Source: an uncultured Clostridia bacterium (lineage in GTDB: Bacteria; Bacillota; Clostridia; Lachnospirales; Anaerotignaceae). Taken from it: a stretch of DNA of 10,858 nucleotides. Numbering within the stretch: the first letter of the stretch is position 1; the number at the start of each line of letters is the position of its first letter. Below the pieces are notes generated by a model, which was given only the letters and a program-made list of their open reading frames with translations, did not search any database and was not told the origin of the DNA. The stretch covers positions 1 to 10,858 of the forward strand of contig CAJUKL010000060.1 of assembly GCA_910587195.1 (NCBI GenBank). Reading direction: 5' to 3'. Of this stretch, positions 1-6,510 are shown in pieces. The position numbers were made by a program, and so were the translations under genes.

Positions 1-52
1 AACGAGAAGCCCCCGCCTCTATGCGTTAGCATAGGCGGTGGGAGTATGTCAC
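1..52 (+). mobile_element. Right end of an IS200/IS605-family transposon (partial; body off left edge)
   Basis: Positions 10-42 form an imperfect hairpin: CCC/GGG, then CCGCC (13-17) with GGCGG (34-38), then TATGC (20-24) with GCATA (29-33), around a GTTA loop. It is followed by the terminal bases GTATGTCAC. This layout is typical of IS605-group right ends, where the 3' end of tnpB, the omega-RNA scaffold and the transposon end coincide. A reading frame is open from base 1 to a TAA at 103-105 and begins NEKPPPLC, so it could be the tail of a tnpB gene lying left of the window; this is too short to call as a gene. The likely boundary is TCAC at 49-52. The family call is from pattern recognition; the transposase itself is not visible. 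Confidence 0.72.
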
Positions 53-636
53 ATATGTGCTTCCCACTTACACTCTGTTATCTGCATTTGTGTAAAAGTT
101 GCTAAAAAAGAAGAATTTTCTGGACTACAAGCATAAATTCCAAAGGAAATGTCCTTTGCACCTTCCCATAAATGACAAATTCTCATTTGCTGAAATGCAA
201 CACCATCTGTACTACATTCTATACAATAATCGCTTTCTCTCCTACTTAAACGATACCACATTTGTTTTATCTTTGCGGAAATATCTGTTGTTGCCCAGTC
301 AGAATAGCCATGATTTGTTACAACGCTGCCTAGCCTTTGATATTGCTCATTTTCATATTCGATAGAAGCTTTTATCCAGTTTTCACTGTTCAAATATAAT
401 GCAATTCCACATTGGTCAAAGCGATGTTTGCTTTCAAATTCTGTTTTAACTATAAAAGAAAAATATTTTTCTTTTGTTTTGACCTGTAACACCGGTGCTG
501 TATCATTTTGAAATCCATAATATGTTTTTTGCCATAAATCTGTTTGTGGTTCTGTTAGAATTTCCACCTTATTTTTTTCTATTTTTACATTTTTTGCTTT
601 TCTTGTCCAATAAAAAGGTTGCTTTAAAAAATCCAT
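49..636 (-). CDS. DUF1349-type (concanavalin-like beta-sandwich) protein
   Basis: This 195-residue cytosolic-looking protein has no signal peptide or membrane segment. It resembles the DUF1349 family, beta-sandwich proteins of the concanavalin A-like fold with no firmly established activity. Supporting features are an N-terminal FYWTRKAK segment, a central block around CGIALYLNSENWIKASIEYE, the SVVTNHGYSDWAT stretch, and a C-terminal FGIYACSPE strand followed by ITECKWEAH. Length is normal for the family. The ATG at 634-636 is preceded by AAAGGAGGA at good spacing. It is the last gene of a minus-strand series, 39 bases after the 51-residue gene with no terminator between them. Its stop codon (TCA on the plus strand, 49-51) lies within the IS200/IS605 right end, so the element may have replaced the original last residues. 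Confidence 0.72.
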   Translation of the reverse strand: MDFLKQPFYWTRKAKNVKIEKNKVEILTEPQTDLWQKTYYGFQNDTAPVLQVKTKEKYFSFIVKTEFESKHRFDQCGIALYLNSENWIKASIEYENEQYQRLGSVVTNHGYSDWATTDISAKIKQMWYRLSRRESDYCIECSTDGVAFQQMRICHLWEGAKDISFGIYACSPENSSFLATFTQMQITECKWEAHM

Positions 637-641
637 TTTTT

Positions 642-650
642 TCCTCCTTT
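642..650 (-). promoter_or_regulatory. Ribosome binding site of the DUF1349 gene
   Basis: On the minus strand this reads AAAGGAGGA, 5-7 bases before the ATG at 634-636. It is a near-perfect anti-16S match and fixes the start. Confidence 0.75.
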
Positions 651-675
651 CGATGCTTACTTCATTTTATCATAT

Positions 676-831
676 TTATTCTTTTTCTGCAAAAGAATAA
701 TGGATTTCCTTTTTATTTTCTATTTTATAGGAATTGATTTTTTCACCAAAGATTTCTTCTAAATCCGCTAAACTTAAAAAAACATCTTTTTCTTGAATGT
801 CGGGTAAACTCACTAAAATTATTTTTTTCAT
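676..831 (-). CDS. 51-residue mini-protein resembling a segment of the upstream stalk-domain protein
   Basis: The frame is open from 885, but the start is placed at the ATG at 829-831 because AGGAGGG lies just upstream (838-844). The 51-residue product begins MKKIILVSLPDIQEKDVFLS and ends HYSFAEKE; it is acidic, with no convincing signal peptide. Its LPDIQEKDVFLSLADLEEIF segment matches VPDITQNDIFISTQDLNMIF in the preceding stalk-domain protein: PDI, D, F, S, DL and IF align without gaps. The initiation regions of the two genes are also nearly identical, both reading GGATAGTATGAAAAAAA then one mismatch then AATTTT. The simplest inference is that it derives from a duplicated stalk gene through an internal deletion joining the start to the PDI segment. 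It lies 29 bases after that gene, in the same orientation, and is probably co-transcribed. Whether it is functional or a translated remnant is not known. Confidence 0.6.
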   Translation of the reverse strand: MKKIILVSLPDIQEKDVFLSLADLEEIFGEKINSYKIENKKEIHYSFAEKE

Positions 832-860
832 ACTATCCCTCCTATTTTTGTGCTTATTTT

Positions 861-2006
861 TTATTTTATATCCAATATATTGCACAATGCTGTAATTGGA
901 ATATACATTCTATTCTCTTTGATTTCTGCTGCTTGTTCCATTTCAACCTCCACACCATTGACAAGCATTTTATTGCTATCTTTTGTAAACACAACATCTT
1001 TTGCCATATCATACCACAATTTTAATGTTGCGGTATTTTTTTCACCGTTCCACATTGTTTCTACATTAGTATCAAAAAATAACTCTGCAAAACGTTCTAT
1101 ATCCATTACAGCTATCATTCCATGATTGTTTTTTACATAACCAGAAAATCTGTTTGATTTTCTTCCATTTATTAACAATATATTTTCCCCTTGCTCTATT
1201 GAGATAGTAACATTTCTTTTAGGACTTAGCTTATGATTAAGATAAATTCCTTTTGTTCCTTCCAATTTCATAGCAAACTCCCAACGACCATAGGCTTTTT
1301 CATAGGGACCACTTCCATCAAATATCATATTCAAATCTTGTGTGGAAATAAAAATATCATTTTGTGTTATATCAGGCACTTCACAAAGTCCCATTTTGAT
1401 ACCATTTATCATAACATCTCTTTTTCCATCATAAAATATAATTTTATTTTCATGAAATGTCATTGTACTTTGTTCTATTTCATAAAGCACCTTTTCAGCA
1501 AAACCACGACGTTGATTTTCTATTTCTATCATTTCCTTTAGTGGTATCATCATATTACCATTTTTTAAATAAGGTTTTTGTTGAAATGAAATAGTATCAT
1601 ATAAAACTTCATCATTTACAACACCCACCCTATTTTTTACTAAAATTTTGTCATCTTTCTCTACTTTTGCAACATACATTGGTGTTGTAATATATTTAGA
1701 GTTTGTTCCATCTGGGTCTTGGTCCTTGTTTGGATAAATTCTTTCTTGAAAAAATATCACATTTTGAATACCAGTTATTTCTTTAAAAATCTTTTTTTCT
1801 TCTTCTGTCCATTCTAACGCCGCCGCTATCAACTTATTTTCTCCCATTCCTACATAGAGTAATTCTAATTCATTCCATAATTTTTCTGCTTTTTGCTGCG
1901 CTTGCTGTAATTCTTCCCTTGTATAAGTCATAGTAGTATTCGCAAAACAATGTATTGTATTGGATAATAGTAGCAAAACAATACATAAAAAAATTCTTTT
2001 TTTCAT
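861..2006 (-). CDS. Secreted stalk-domain (copper amine oxidase N-terminal-like) protein
   Basis: The 381-residue protein has a signal peptide (MKKRIFLCIVLLLLSNTIHCFA, cleavage probably near residue 22), so it is exported. A helical, charged segment (TREELQQAQQKAEKLWNELE) follows. The rest is mostly beta-strand-rich repeats of the kind seen in Cu_amine_oxidN1 stalk domains: GNMMIPLKEMIEI, NDIFISTQDLNMIF, GMIAVMDIERFAELF with VETMWNGEKNTATLKLW, and a final MLVNGVEVEMEQA then NRMYIPITALCNILDIK. The last repeat stops right after its helix, without the usual V-W-D/N-x-x-T strand pair, so the C-terminus looks shortened. Such domains are common on clostridial surface proteins and probably serve as non-catalytic envelope modules. 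Start: ATG at 2004-2006 with AGAAGGA upstream. It heads the minus-strand trio; I see no convincing sigma-A promoter. Confidence 0.7.
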   Translation of the reverse strand: MKKRIFLCIVLLLLSNTIHCFANTTMTYTREELQQAQQKAEKLWNELELLYVGMGENKLIAAALEWTEEEKKIFKEITGIQNVIFFQERIYPNKDQDPDGTNSKYITTPMYVAKVEKDDKILVKNRVGVVNDEVLYDTISFQQKPYLKNGNMMIPLKEMIEIENQRRGFAEKVLYEIEQSTMTFHENKIIFYDGKRDVMINGIKMGLCEVPDITQNDIFISTQDLNMIFDGSGPYEKAYGRWEFAMKLEGTKGIYLNHKLSPKRNVTISIEQGENILLINGRKSNRFSGYVKNNHGMIAVMDIERFAELFFDTNVETMWNGEKNTATLKLWYDMAKDVVFTKDSNKMLVNGVEVEMEQAAEIKENRMYIPITALCNILDIK

Positions 2007-2270
2007 ACTATCCTTCTCTTTTTTGATATTTTTTTAAATAAATTAGTTTAATATTTTTTCTCTTTCCTTTTATAAATTTTTTCTATTTGTATTCTATCAT
2101 AATAGCATATAAATAGCTATTTCTTATAAATATCGTAAGAATCTTTTAATAGAATTTTAAGAATTATTTTTTTAAATTCTTTACTATCTTTGTTCAACTT
2201 TTTTGAAAAAAAACCGGACAAAAAACTTTTATCTTTTCTAAATTTTTTTCCTTGGTGTTCCGTTGTCGTT

Positions 2271-2361
2271 CTACTGCAATAACCATTCTACTTCATCATA
2301 CAGTAGCGAAACGCTAGTTTCGCATAAAAGTTCTTTGCTTACTTTCTTTCAAGAAAGTAAG
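2271..2361. repeat. Three consecutive stem-loops: possible dispersed intergenic repeat or structured RNA
   Basis: CTACTG (2271-2276) pairs with CAGTAG (2301-2306) across a 24-base loop. GCGAAAC (2306-2312) pairs perfectly with GTTTCGC (2317-2323) around GCTA. CTTACTTTCT (2338-2347) pairs perfectly with AGAAAGTAAG (2352-2361) around a four-base loop. The elements are closely spaced and contrast with the A/T-rich surroundings. No U-run follows the last stem, so a simple terminator on the plus strand is unlikely. The combination resembles palindromic intergenic elements scattered in gut Firmicute genomes, but that is recollection and would need a genome search. Confidence 0.5.
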
Positions 2362-2370
2362 TAGATAAGC

Positions 2371-2397
2371 ACATATTTTTAAAGAATGCATATTTTG
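2371..2397 (+). promoter_or_regulatory. Candidate mother-cell (sigma-K/sigma-E-like) promoter for cotJ
   Basis: AC at 2371-2372 is followed after 16 bases by CATATTTTG (2389-2397), close to the sigma-K pattern AC-N16/17-CATANNNTA. The -10-like CATATTTT also partly resembles the sigma-E -10. Mother-cell control is expected for cotJ (sigma-E in Bacillus subtilis). In such AT-rich DNA a match of this quality is weak evidence. Confidence 0.3.
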
Positions 2398-2431
2398 TTA
2401 ATGTAAAAAGGATAAAAAAGGAGGGCTTCTT

Positions 2432-2725
2432 GTGAAAGAAATGTGTAATGATTTTATTGCAGAAACAACCGTTTCTGGTATGGAAACAAGAAGACAATGC
2501 CAATGTTCTAATAATATAGGTAGTACGACAGGTGTTGTAGGAGAGGATACAATAATGGATTGTAATGCTTGGTTAATCCATAAAATTGGCTTGTCACAGG
2601 CTTATGTTGCACCTCAACCAAATGCTGTAACAATGTCAGAAGAACAAAGCCTTGTTTGTGGTACTGCTTTTGCTGACTTGGTTCAGCCTTATATGCAGGG
2701 CAGTAATTTGACAAAATTTTTGTAA
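2432..2725 (+). CDS. cotJA: Spore coat-associated protein CotJA
   Basis: This 97-residue small coat-associated protein is the first gene of a three-gene cotJ operon. The family-typical part is the C-terminal half: IGLSQAYVAPQ, then MSEEQSLVCGTAFADLVQPYMQG, corresponding to the A-Y-V-P, E-G-L-x-x-G-T-x-F-P-E-L and P-Y motifs of CotJA. The N-terminal half is longer than in Bacillus homologues and contains a CQC cysteine pair (residues 23-25) with other cysteines at 5, 48 and 76, which may allow cross-linking in the coat; that is inference. The start is GTG at 2432, six bases after AAGGAGGG (2418-2425); the ATG at 2441 would be too far away. cotJB begins 12 bases after the stop. Confidence 0.86.
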   Translation: MKEMCNDFIAETTVSGMETRRQCQCSNNIGSTTGVVGEDTIMDCNAWLIHKIGLSQAYVAPQPNAVTMSEEQSLVCGTAFADLVQPYMQGSNLTKFL

Positions 2726-2737
2726 AGGAGGGTTATC

Positions 2738-3022
2738 ATGAATCGAGATGAAGTTTTAAATAGTTTAACACAGTTGGATTTTATGGCAGTAGACTTAGGG
2801 TTATATTTGAATACCCATCCTGAAGATACAGAAGCAATTAATGCTTATAATCAAGTGATTACCGCAGCAGATACCGTTCGAGCAAAATATGAAGAAGCAT
2901 TTGGACCTTTATGCTCTTTTAGAAGCTATGCAACAGATACCCAAAATTGGCAATGGAAAAATAATCCTTGGCCTTGGCAATCTGACTTTAATTATTCCCT
3001 TGCAGGAAAGGAGTGTAAATAA
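2738..3022 (+). CDS. cotJB: Spore coat protein CotJB
   Basis: This 94-residue protein is the middle gene of the cotJ operon. Family hallmarks are an N-terminal helix with LDFMAVDLGLYLNTHPED, a middle helix with YNQVITAADTVRAKYEEAFGPL, and a C-terminal tryptophan-rich segment (WQWKNNPWPWQ) that is nearly diagnostic for CotJB. AAAGGAGGG precedes the ATG. The stop codon (3020-3022) directly abuts the cotJC start, indicating translational coupling. CotJB is needed with CotJA and CotJC for assembly of this inner-coat complex in Bacillus; the role here is inferred from homology and synteny. Confidence 0.9.
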   Translation: MNRDEVLNSLTQLDFMAVDLGLYLNTHPEDTEAINAYNQVITAADTVRAKYEEAFGPLCSFRSYATDTQNWQWKNNPWPWQSDFNYSLAGKECK

Positions 3023-3628
3023 ATGTGGATATATGAAAAAAAATTAGAATTTCCAATTAAAATTACGAAACCAGATGCAAGATTAGCAAAAATTATGATT
3101 GAACAGTATGGCGGCCCAGATGGGGAATTGGGTGCTTCCCTTCGCTATCTTAGCCAAAAATTTACTATGGTAACTCCTGAAGCAAAGGCTACTTTAAATG
3201 ATATTGCTACAGAAGAATTTGCCCATGTAGAAATGATGGGAACTATTGTATCACAATTAACCAGAGGACTTACCAAACAGCAAATTATAGATAGTAGTTT
3301 AGATGCCTATTATGTAAATCATGGTTTGGGTGTTTATCCTTCCGCTGCATCTGGAGTACCATTTTCTGCAATGGTATTGCAATCCAAAGGCGACCCTATT
3401 ACAGATTTATATGAAGATATGGCAGCAGAACAAAAAGCAAGAAGCACTTATGAATATTTAATTGACTTGACAGAAGACCCAGAAGTATTAGCACCATTGC
3501 GTTTTTTGAGAGAAAGAGAAATTGTTCATTTCCAACGATTTGGTGAAGCATTAGATATTGCAAGAGATTATTTAAAACAGCAAAAAGTCTTTGATATGGG
3601 AAACACAAACAATATTACATGGAGATAG
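3023..3628 (+). CDS. cotJC: Spore coat manganese-catalase family protein CotJC
   Basis: This 201-residue ferritin-like four-helix protein belongs to the manganese catalase family, whose members disproportionate hydrogen peroxide at a di-manganese centre; CotJC is the spore-coat form. All five expected metal ligands appear present: E35 (GGPDGELGAS), E65 and H68 (ATEEFAHVEM), E136 (MAAEQKAR) and H169 (EREIVHFQRFGE). Length is close to Bacillus CotJC. The ATG directly follows the cotJB stop, with AAAGGAG at 3007-3013 inside the end of cotJB. A strong terminator starts 8 bases after the stop, closing the operon. The intact active site suggests a working catalase rather than a purely structural coat component; activity itself is not shown by sequence. 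Confidence 0.93.
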   Translation: MWIYEKKLEFPIKITKPDARLAKIMIEQYGGPDGELGASLRYLSQKFTMVTPEAKATLNDIATEEFAHVEMMGTIVSQLTRGLTKQQIIDSSLDAYYVNHGLGVYPSAASGVPFSAMVLQSKGDPITDLYEDMAAEQKARSTYEYLIDLTEDPEVLAPLRFLREREIVHFQRFGEALDIARDYLKQQKVFDMGNTNNITWR

Positions 3629-3635
3629 TCAAAAA

Positions 3636-3665
3636 GGGTATGTCGATTATTCGACATACCCTTTT
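3636..3665 (+). terminator. Rho-independent terminator of the cotJ operon
   Basis: GGGTATGTCGA (3636-3646) pairs perfectly with TCGACATACCC (3651-3661) around a TTAT loop, preceded by AAAAA and followed by TTTT. The A/T flanks would make it usable on both strands. Confidence 0.9.
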
Positions 3666-3703
3666 CATTCACCAGTAAAAAAAGTCTTTTAAAACAAACA
3701 AAA

Positions 3704-3750
3704 TGTTACAATTCTTACAATATTATTTCATATTTTATTTTTTTGTAACA
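3704..3750. repeat. Inverted repeat overlapping the candidate -35 of the first amidase
   Basis: TGTTACAA (3704-3711) is the exact reverse complement of TTGTAACA (3743-3750), 31 bases apart. The right arm overlaps the proposed -35. It could be an operator, but eight-base arms in A/T-rich DNA can arise by chance. Confidence 0.25.
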
Positions 3751-3773
3751 AAATATTTCTTTTTTGTTATACT
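3743..3773 (+). promoter_or_regulatory. Candidate sigma-A promoter of the first amidase
   Basis: The -10 is TATACT (3768-3773) with an extended TG motif (TGTTATACT). A weak -35, TTGTAA, lies at 3743-3748 with a long 19-base spacer. The extended -10 compensates for the poor -35 and spacing. The ATG is 66 bases downstream. Confidence 0.5.
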
Positions 3774-3839
3774 TAAGAAACAATCATGTTAGTTTTTAAA
3801 AAAAGTTTATTAGACTTTTAAAAAACAGGGGGAAGAAAA

Positions 3840-6374
3840 ATGATACATTACAAACGTTTTTTAGCAGCAACAACCATAGTTTCTATGTTTTTTAGCAACA
3901 GCATCTTTGCTGCTAATGTAAATATGAATCTATATTATGATGGAAAAATGCACCATTACCAAGCAGCAGAAGTAAACATTGAAATTAATGGGGAAACAAT
4001 GAAAATTGAAGATATGCCACCAGTGATATTAGAAGACAGGACACTTGTTCCTGCAAGAGCCGTCTTTGAAACAATGGGAGCAGAAGTTGCTTGGAATGCA
4101 GATACCAAAGAAGTTTACATTAAAAAGCAGAGCGATGTTGTAATCTTAAAAATTGATGATGAAATTGGTATTAAAAATGGTATTGCCTTTTCAATGGATG
4201 TACCAGCAAAAATTGTAAATGACAGAACTATGATACCTGTAAGAGCTGTATCAGAAGCCTTCGGCTGGGAAGTAGGCTGGGACAACAAAACAAGACTTGT
4301 TAGTATTACGGAGGCGGAAGAACCGGAACAGCCAGAGCAGCCAGACATCAATGATAATATTAACATGGATTTAGATGCAAACGATGGATTAAACAGCAAC
4401 ACAAATACAGACACAAATAACAACACTAGCAGCAACACAAATACAGGTACAAATAACAACACTAACAGCAATACAAATACAGACACAAATAACAACACTA
4501 ACAGCAACACAAATACAGGTACAAATAACAACACTAACAGCAATACAAATACAGATACAAATAACAATACTAACAGTAACACAAATACAGGCACTAACAA
4601 CAATGGTAACAGTAACACAAATACAGGCACTAACAACAATGGTAACAGCAACATAAGTACAGGCACTAACAACAATGGTAACAGCAACATAAGTACAGGC
4701 ACTAACAACAACGCAAATACAGGTACAAATAACAACGCTAACAGCAACACAAATACAAACAACAATGGTAACAATAGCACAAATATAAATAACAGTGGAA
4801 ACAATAGCATAAATACCGGACATGATACTGGTATTATTCCAACAGAAAACATAAAAGTAACAAATATTACAGTACCAGCAAGCATGAATGCTCCACAGAT
4901 TTTTACAATTTCAGCGTCTAATCAAATTCAAAAATATCAAAATGTTTATGTTGATGACAAAAGAATTGTATTAGATATTTATTATGCAGAAAAAGGATTG
5001 CCAAACGATAATTTAGCTGTTACAACAAGTCCTTTTGTAGCATCCATACGTTCTGCACAGCACGATATGGATGGTGTTATTGTAACCAGAGTAGTATTAG
5101 ATTTAAAATCACCTATCCAATATCAGCTTATACAAAACAATAATACTTTAGTTGTTTCTTTTCAAGAAAGCATCGTACAAAGTTTAACAAAAGCAAACAG
5201 TGGTACAATAGACACAATAACGATTGCAGGAAGTGCACCACTTGCTACCAATATTAGTGAACTTTTCAACCCTAAAAGATTGGTTATAGATATTCCCTAT
5301 GCCACATCAAATTTAGAGCCAAATCCATCAACAGAAGGATTAAGCCAAATTACAGCTATTCGTACCAGCATGTATGAAGAAAAAACGGCTCGTGTAGTAT
5401 TGGAAATGAAAGATACGGCAGAATACGATATTGTACAAAGTGGAAATAACCTTATTGTTACAGTAAAAAAATCCACCTTAGATAATCTTTCCTACGATGA
5501 TTCTAAAAAAGCATTAGTACTAAAAAAAGGAATTTCCTTTGATATAAATAGTGTTGTACATACAGATAATTATTTAAACAATCAATATCAGTTAGCACTC
5601 CCCGGAGATTTTACAAATGTATATGGTTATGGAACAATGAAATTACCATATGAGGGTGTTGAAAATGTTACAGTAGCAAATGCAGCCGGCAAAACTATAT
5701 TTTCTTTTTCAGAAAGTAAAATCAGAGCCTTTACCCTAACAGAAGATGCAAACAATTACTATATTAATATTAAAAATCCAAAAGAAGTTTATAGTAAAGT
5801 TGTTTTATTAGATGCAGGACATGGTGGAAATGACCCTGGTACAAGCGGAAATGGTTTAAATGAAAAAGATATTACTTTATCTATTGTCAATAAGGCATAT
5901 GCTTTACTGCAAAATACAGATAAAGTAAAAGTATATCTTACAAGAAATAACGACAGCAGACCTGAAAACCGCCACAGAGCGAATACTGCAAATGATATGG
6001 CAGATGTTTTAATTTCTATTCATATGAACTCTGCAAGTCCAAACCCTACCCCAAATGGCACAGAAGTACTGTTTATTACTCATTCCAATGATGTGCAGGG
6101 AAGGTTGACAAGTCAAGTTGTAGCAACGGTATTGCTCCAAAAAACAGTAAATGCATTGTCTACTAATAATAGAGGATTAAAATATGATACACAACACCAG
6201 AAAAACTTGATTTTACTAAATTCAACAGTCATTCCTTCTGTTATTGTAGAAACCTTATTTTTATCTAATCCGGGTGATGCACTAAAAATTGCAAATCCAG
6301 CAAATCATGATAAAATGGCACAAGCAATTTATGATGCTATTTTAGAGTTAGCAAATAATTATAATTGGAGATAA
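3840..6374 (+). CDS. Secreted N-acetylmuramoyl-L-alanine amidase with stalk domain, Asn/Thr-repeat linker and AMIN domains
   Basis: This 844-residue exported zinc hydrolase cleaves the bond between N-acetylmuramic acid and L-alanine in peptidoglycan. Order: signal peptide (1-24, ends SIFA); two-unit Cu_amine_oxidN1 stalk domain (about 30-157; DRTLVPARAVFETMGAEVAW and DRTMIPVRAVSEAFG units); short PEQ segment; Asn/Thr/Ser-rich linker of about 12-residue repeats (186-325); AMIN domain 1 (about 337-446); AMIN domain 2 (about 454-556); a third beta domain (about 558-655); Amidase_3 catalytic domain (656-844). Zinc ligands H661 (DAGHGG), E675 (LNEKD) and H728 (SIHMNS), and catalytic E804 (VIVETLFLSN), are all present. 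AMIN domains usually target amidases to septal or envelope polymers. AGGGGGA at 3827-3833 supports the start. It is tandem with a paralogue at 6545-8680. The linker repeats suggest length can vary between strains. Confidence 0.92.
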   Translation: MIHYKRFLAATTIVSMFFSNSIFAANVNMNLYYDGKMHHYQAAEVNIEINGETMKIEDMPPVILEDRTLVPARAVFETMGAEVAWNADTKEVYIKKQSDVVILKIDDEIGIKNGIAFSMDVPAKIVNDRTMIPVRAVSEAFGWEVGWDNKTRLVSITEAEEPEQPEQPDINDNINMDLDANDGLNSNTNTDTNNNTSSNTNTGTNNNTNSNTNTDTNNNTNSNTNTGTNNNTNSNTNTDTNNNTNSNTNTGTNNNGNSNTNTGTNNNGNSNISTGTNNNGNSNISTGTNNNANTGTNNNANSNTNTNNNGNNSTNINNSGNNSINTGHDTGIIPTENIKVTNITVPASMNAPQIFTISASNQIQKYQNVYVDDKRIVLDIYYAEKGLPNDNLAVTTSPFVASIRSAQHDMDGVIVTRVVLDLKSPIQYQLIQNNNTLVVSFQESIVQSLTKANSGTIDTITIAGSAPLATNISELFNPKRLVIDIPYATSNLEPNPSTEGLSQITAIRTSMYEEKTARVVLEMKDTAEYDIVQSGNNLIVTVKKSTLDNLSYDDSKKALVLKKGISFDINSVVHTDNYLNNQYQLALPGDFTNVYGYGTMKLPYEGVENVTVANAAGKTIFSFSESKIRAFTLTEDANNYYINIKNPKEVYSKVVLLDAGHGGNDPGTSGNGLNEKDITLSIVNKAYALLQNTDKVKVYLTRNNDSRPENRHRANTANDMADVLISIHMNSASPNPTPNGTEVLFITHSNDVQGRLTSQVVATVLLQKTVNALSTNNRGLKYDTQHQKNLILLNSTVIPSVIVETLFLSNPGDALKIANPANHDKMAQAIYDAILELANNYNWR
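4395..4815 (+). repeat. In-frame 36-bp minisatellite encoding the Asn/Thr linker
   Basis: Units of 36 bp encode SNTNT(D/G)TNNN(T/G)N. Eight full units run from 4395 to about 4682, followed by shortened and degenerate units to about 4815. The first units alternate GAC and GGT (Asp, Gly) at the sixth codon, giving a 72-bp higher-order period. Later units switch to NNNGN and then to SNIST forms, showing block-wise duplication. The reading frame is preserved throughout because the unit is a multiple of three. Confidence 0.9.
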
Positions 6375-6380
6375 AAAATA

Positions 6381-6448
6381 GGCTGTTAAAAAACTTCATT
6401 TTTTAAAAATATTGATATTCTTTTTTGCCCAAAGGTTTTTTAACAGCC
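6381..6448 (+). terminator. Long stem-loop between the two amidase genes (probable terminator)
   Basis: GGCTGTTAAAAAAC (6381-6394) pairs perfectly with GTTTTTTAACAGCC (6435-6448), a 14-bp stem with a large 40-base, T-rich loop. It sits 7 bases after the first amidase stop. Only a broken T-run (CTAAATTTTT) follows, so termination may be partial. It separates the amidase genes, and a new promoter follows immediately. Confidence 0.6.
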
Positions 6449-6480
6449 CTAAATTTTTAGCAAAAATTAATGCAGGAACT

Positions 6481-6489
6481 TTCGACAAA
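6481..6489 (-). promoter_or_regulatory. Spo0A-box-like site overlapping the -35 of the second amidase
   Basis: The minus strand reads TTTGTCGAA, an exact match to the Spo0A 0A-box core (TGTCGAA). It overlaps the -35 at 6482-6487, the arrangement seen in Spo0A-controlled sigma-A promoters. The same 7-mer also occurs by chance in the cotJ terminator stem at 3650-3656, so on its own this is suggestive only. Confidence 0.35.
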
Positions 6490-6510
6490 AATACTCTTTT
6501 TTGATATACT
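6482..6510 (+). promoter_or_regulatory. Sigma-A promoter of the second amidase
   Basis: TCGACA (6482-6487; 5 of 6 to TTGACA) and TATACT (6505-6510; 5 of 6) are separated by exactly 17 bases, with an extended TG at 6502-6503. Transcription would begin near 6517. This argues against a start at the upstream in-frame ATG at 6470 and supports the start at 6545. Confidence 0.7.

Larger units (their letters stand above)
2007..2431. other. 425-bp intergenic region between divergent stalk and cotJ transcription units
   Basis: This is the longest gene-free stretch. The left half is very AT-rich and holds only a weak A/T hairpin (AAGAATT 2159-2165 with AATTCTT 2175-2181). The right half (2271-2361) carries three GC-richer stem-loops in a row, listed separately. 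The last 70 bases hold a sporulation-type promoter candidate and the cotJA ribosome site. I see no open frame with a ribosome site here. Confidence 0.6.

Noticed and set aside
99..737. Plus-strand frames opposite the DUF1349 gene
   Set aside because: They are antisense shadows without ribosome sites; the minus-strand gene has a strong one and family features.
2508..2714. Minus-strand frame opposite cotJA
   Set aside because: It is a shadow of the well-recognised CotJA coding sequence.
3650..3656. Spo0A-box core TTCGACA after cotJC
   Set aside because: It is part of the perfect terminator stem, which fully explains it.
4395..4815. CRISPR array, suggested by a regular 36-bp periodicity
   Set aside because: The repeats are contiguous with no spacers, in frame inside a coding gene, and vary by codon; no cas genes are present.
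4115..4885. Long minus-strand open frame rich in Leu/Val/Phe, membrane-protein-like
   Set aside because: It is the antisense of the Asn/Thr repeat; the periodic codons keep the opposite strand open. There is no ribosome site, and the sense frame has clear domains.
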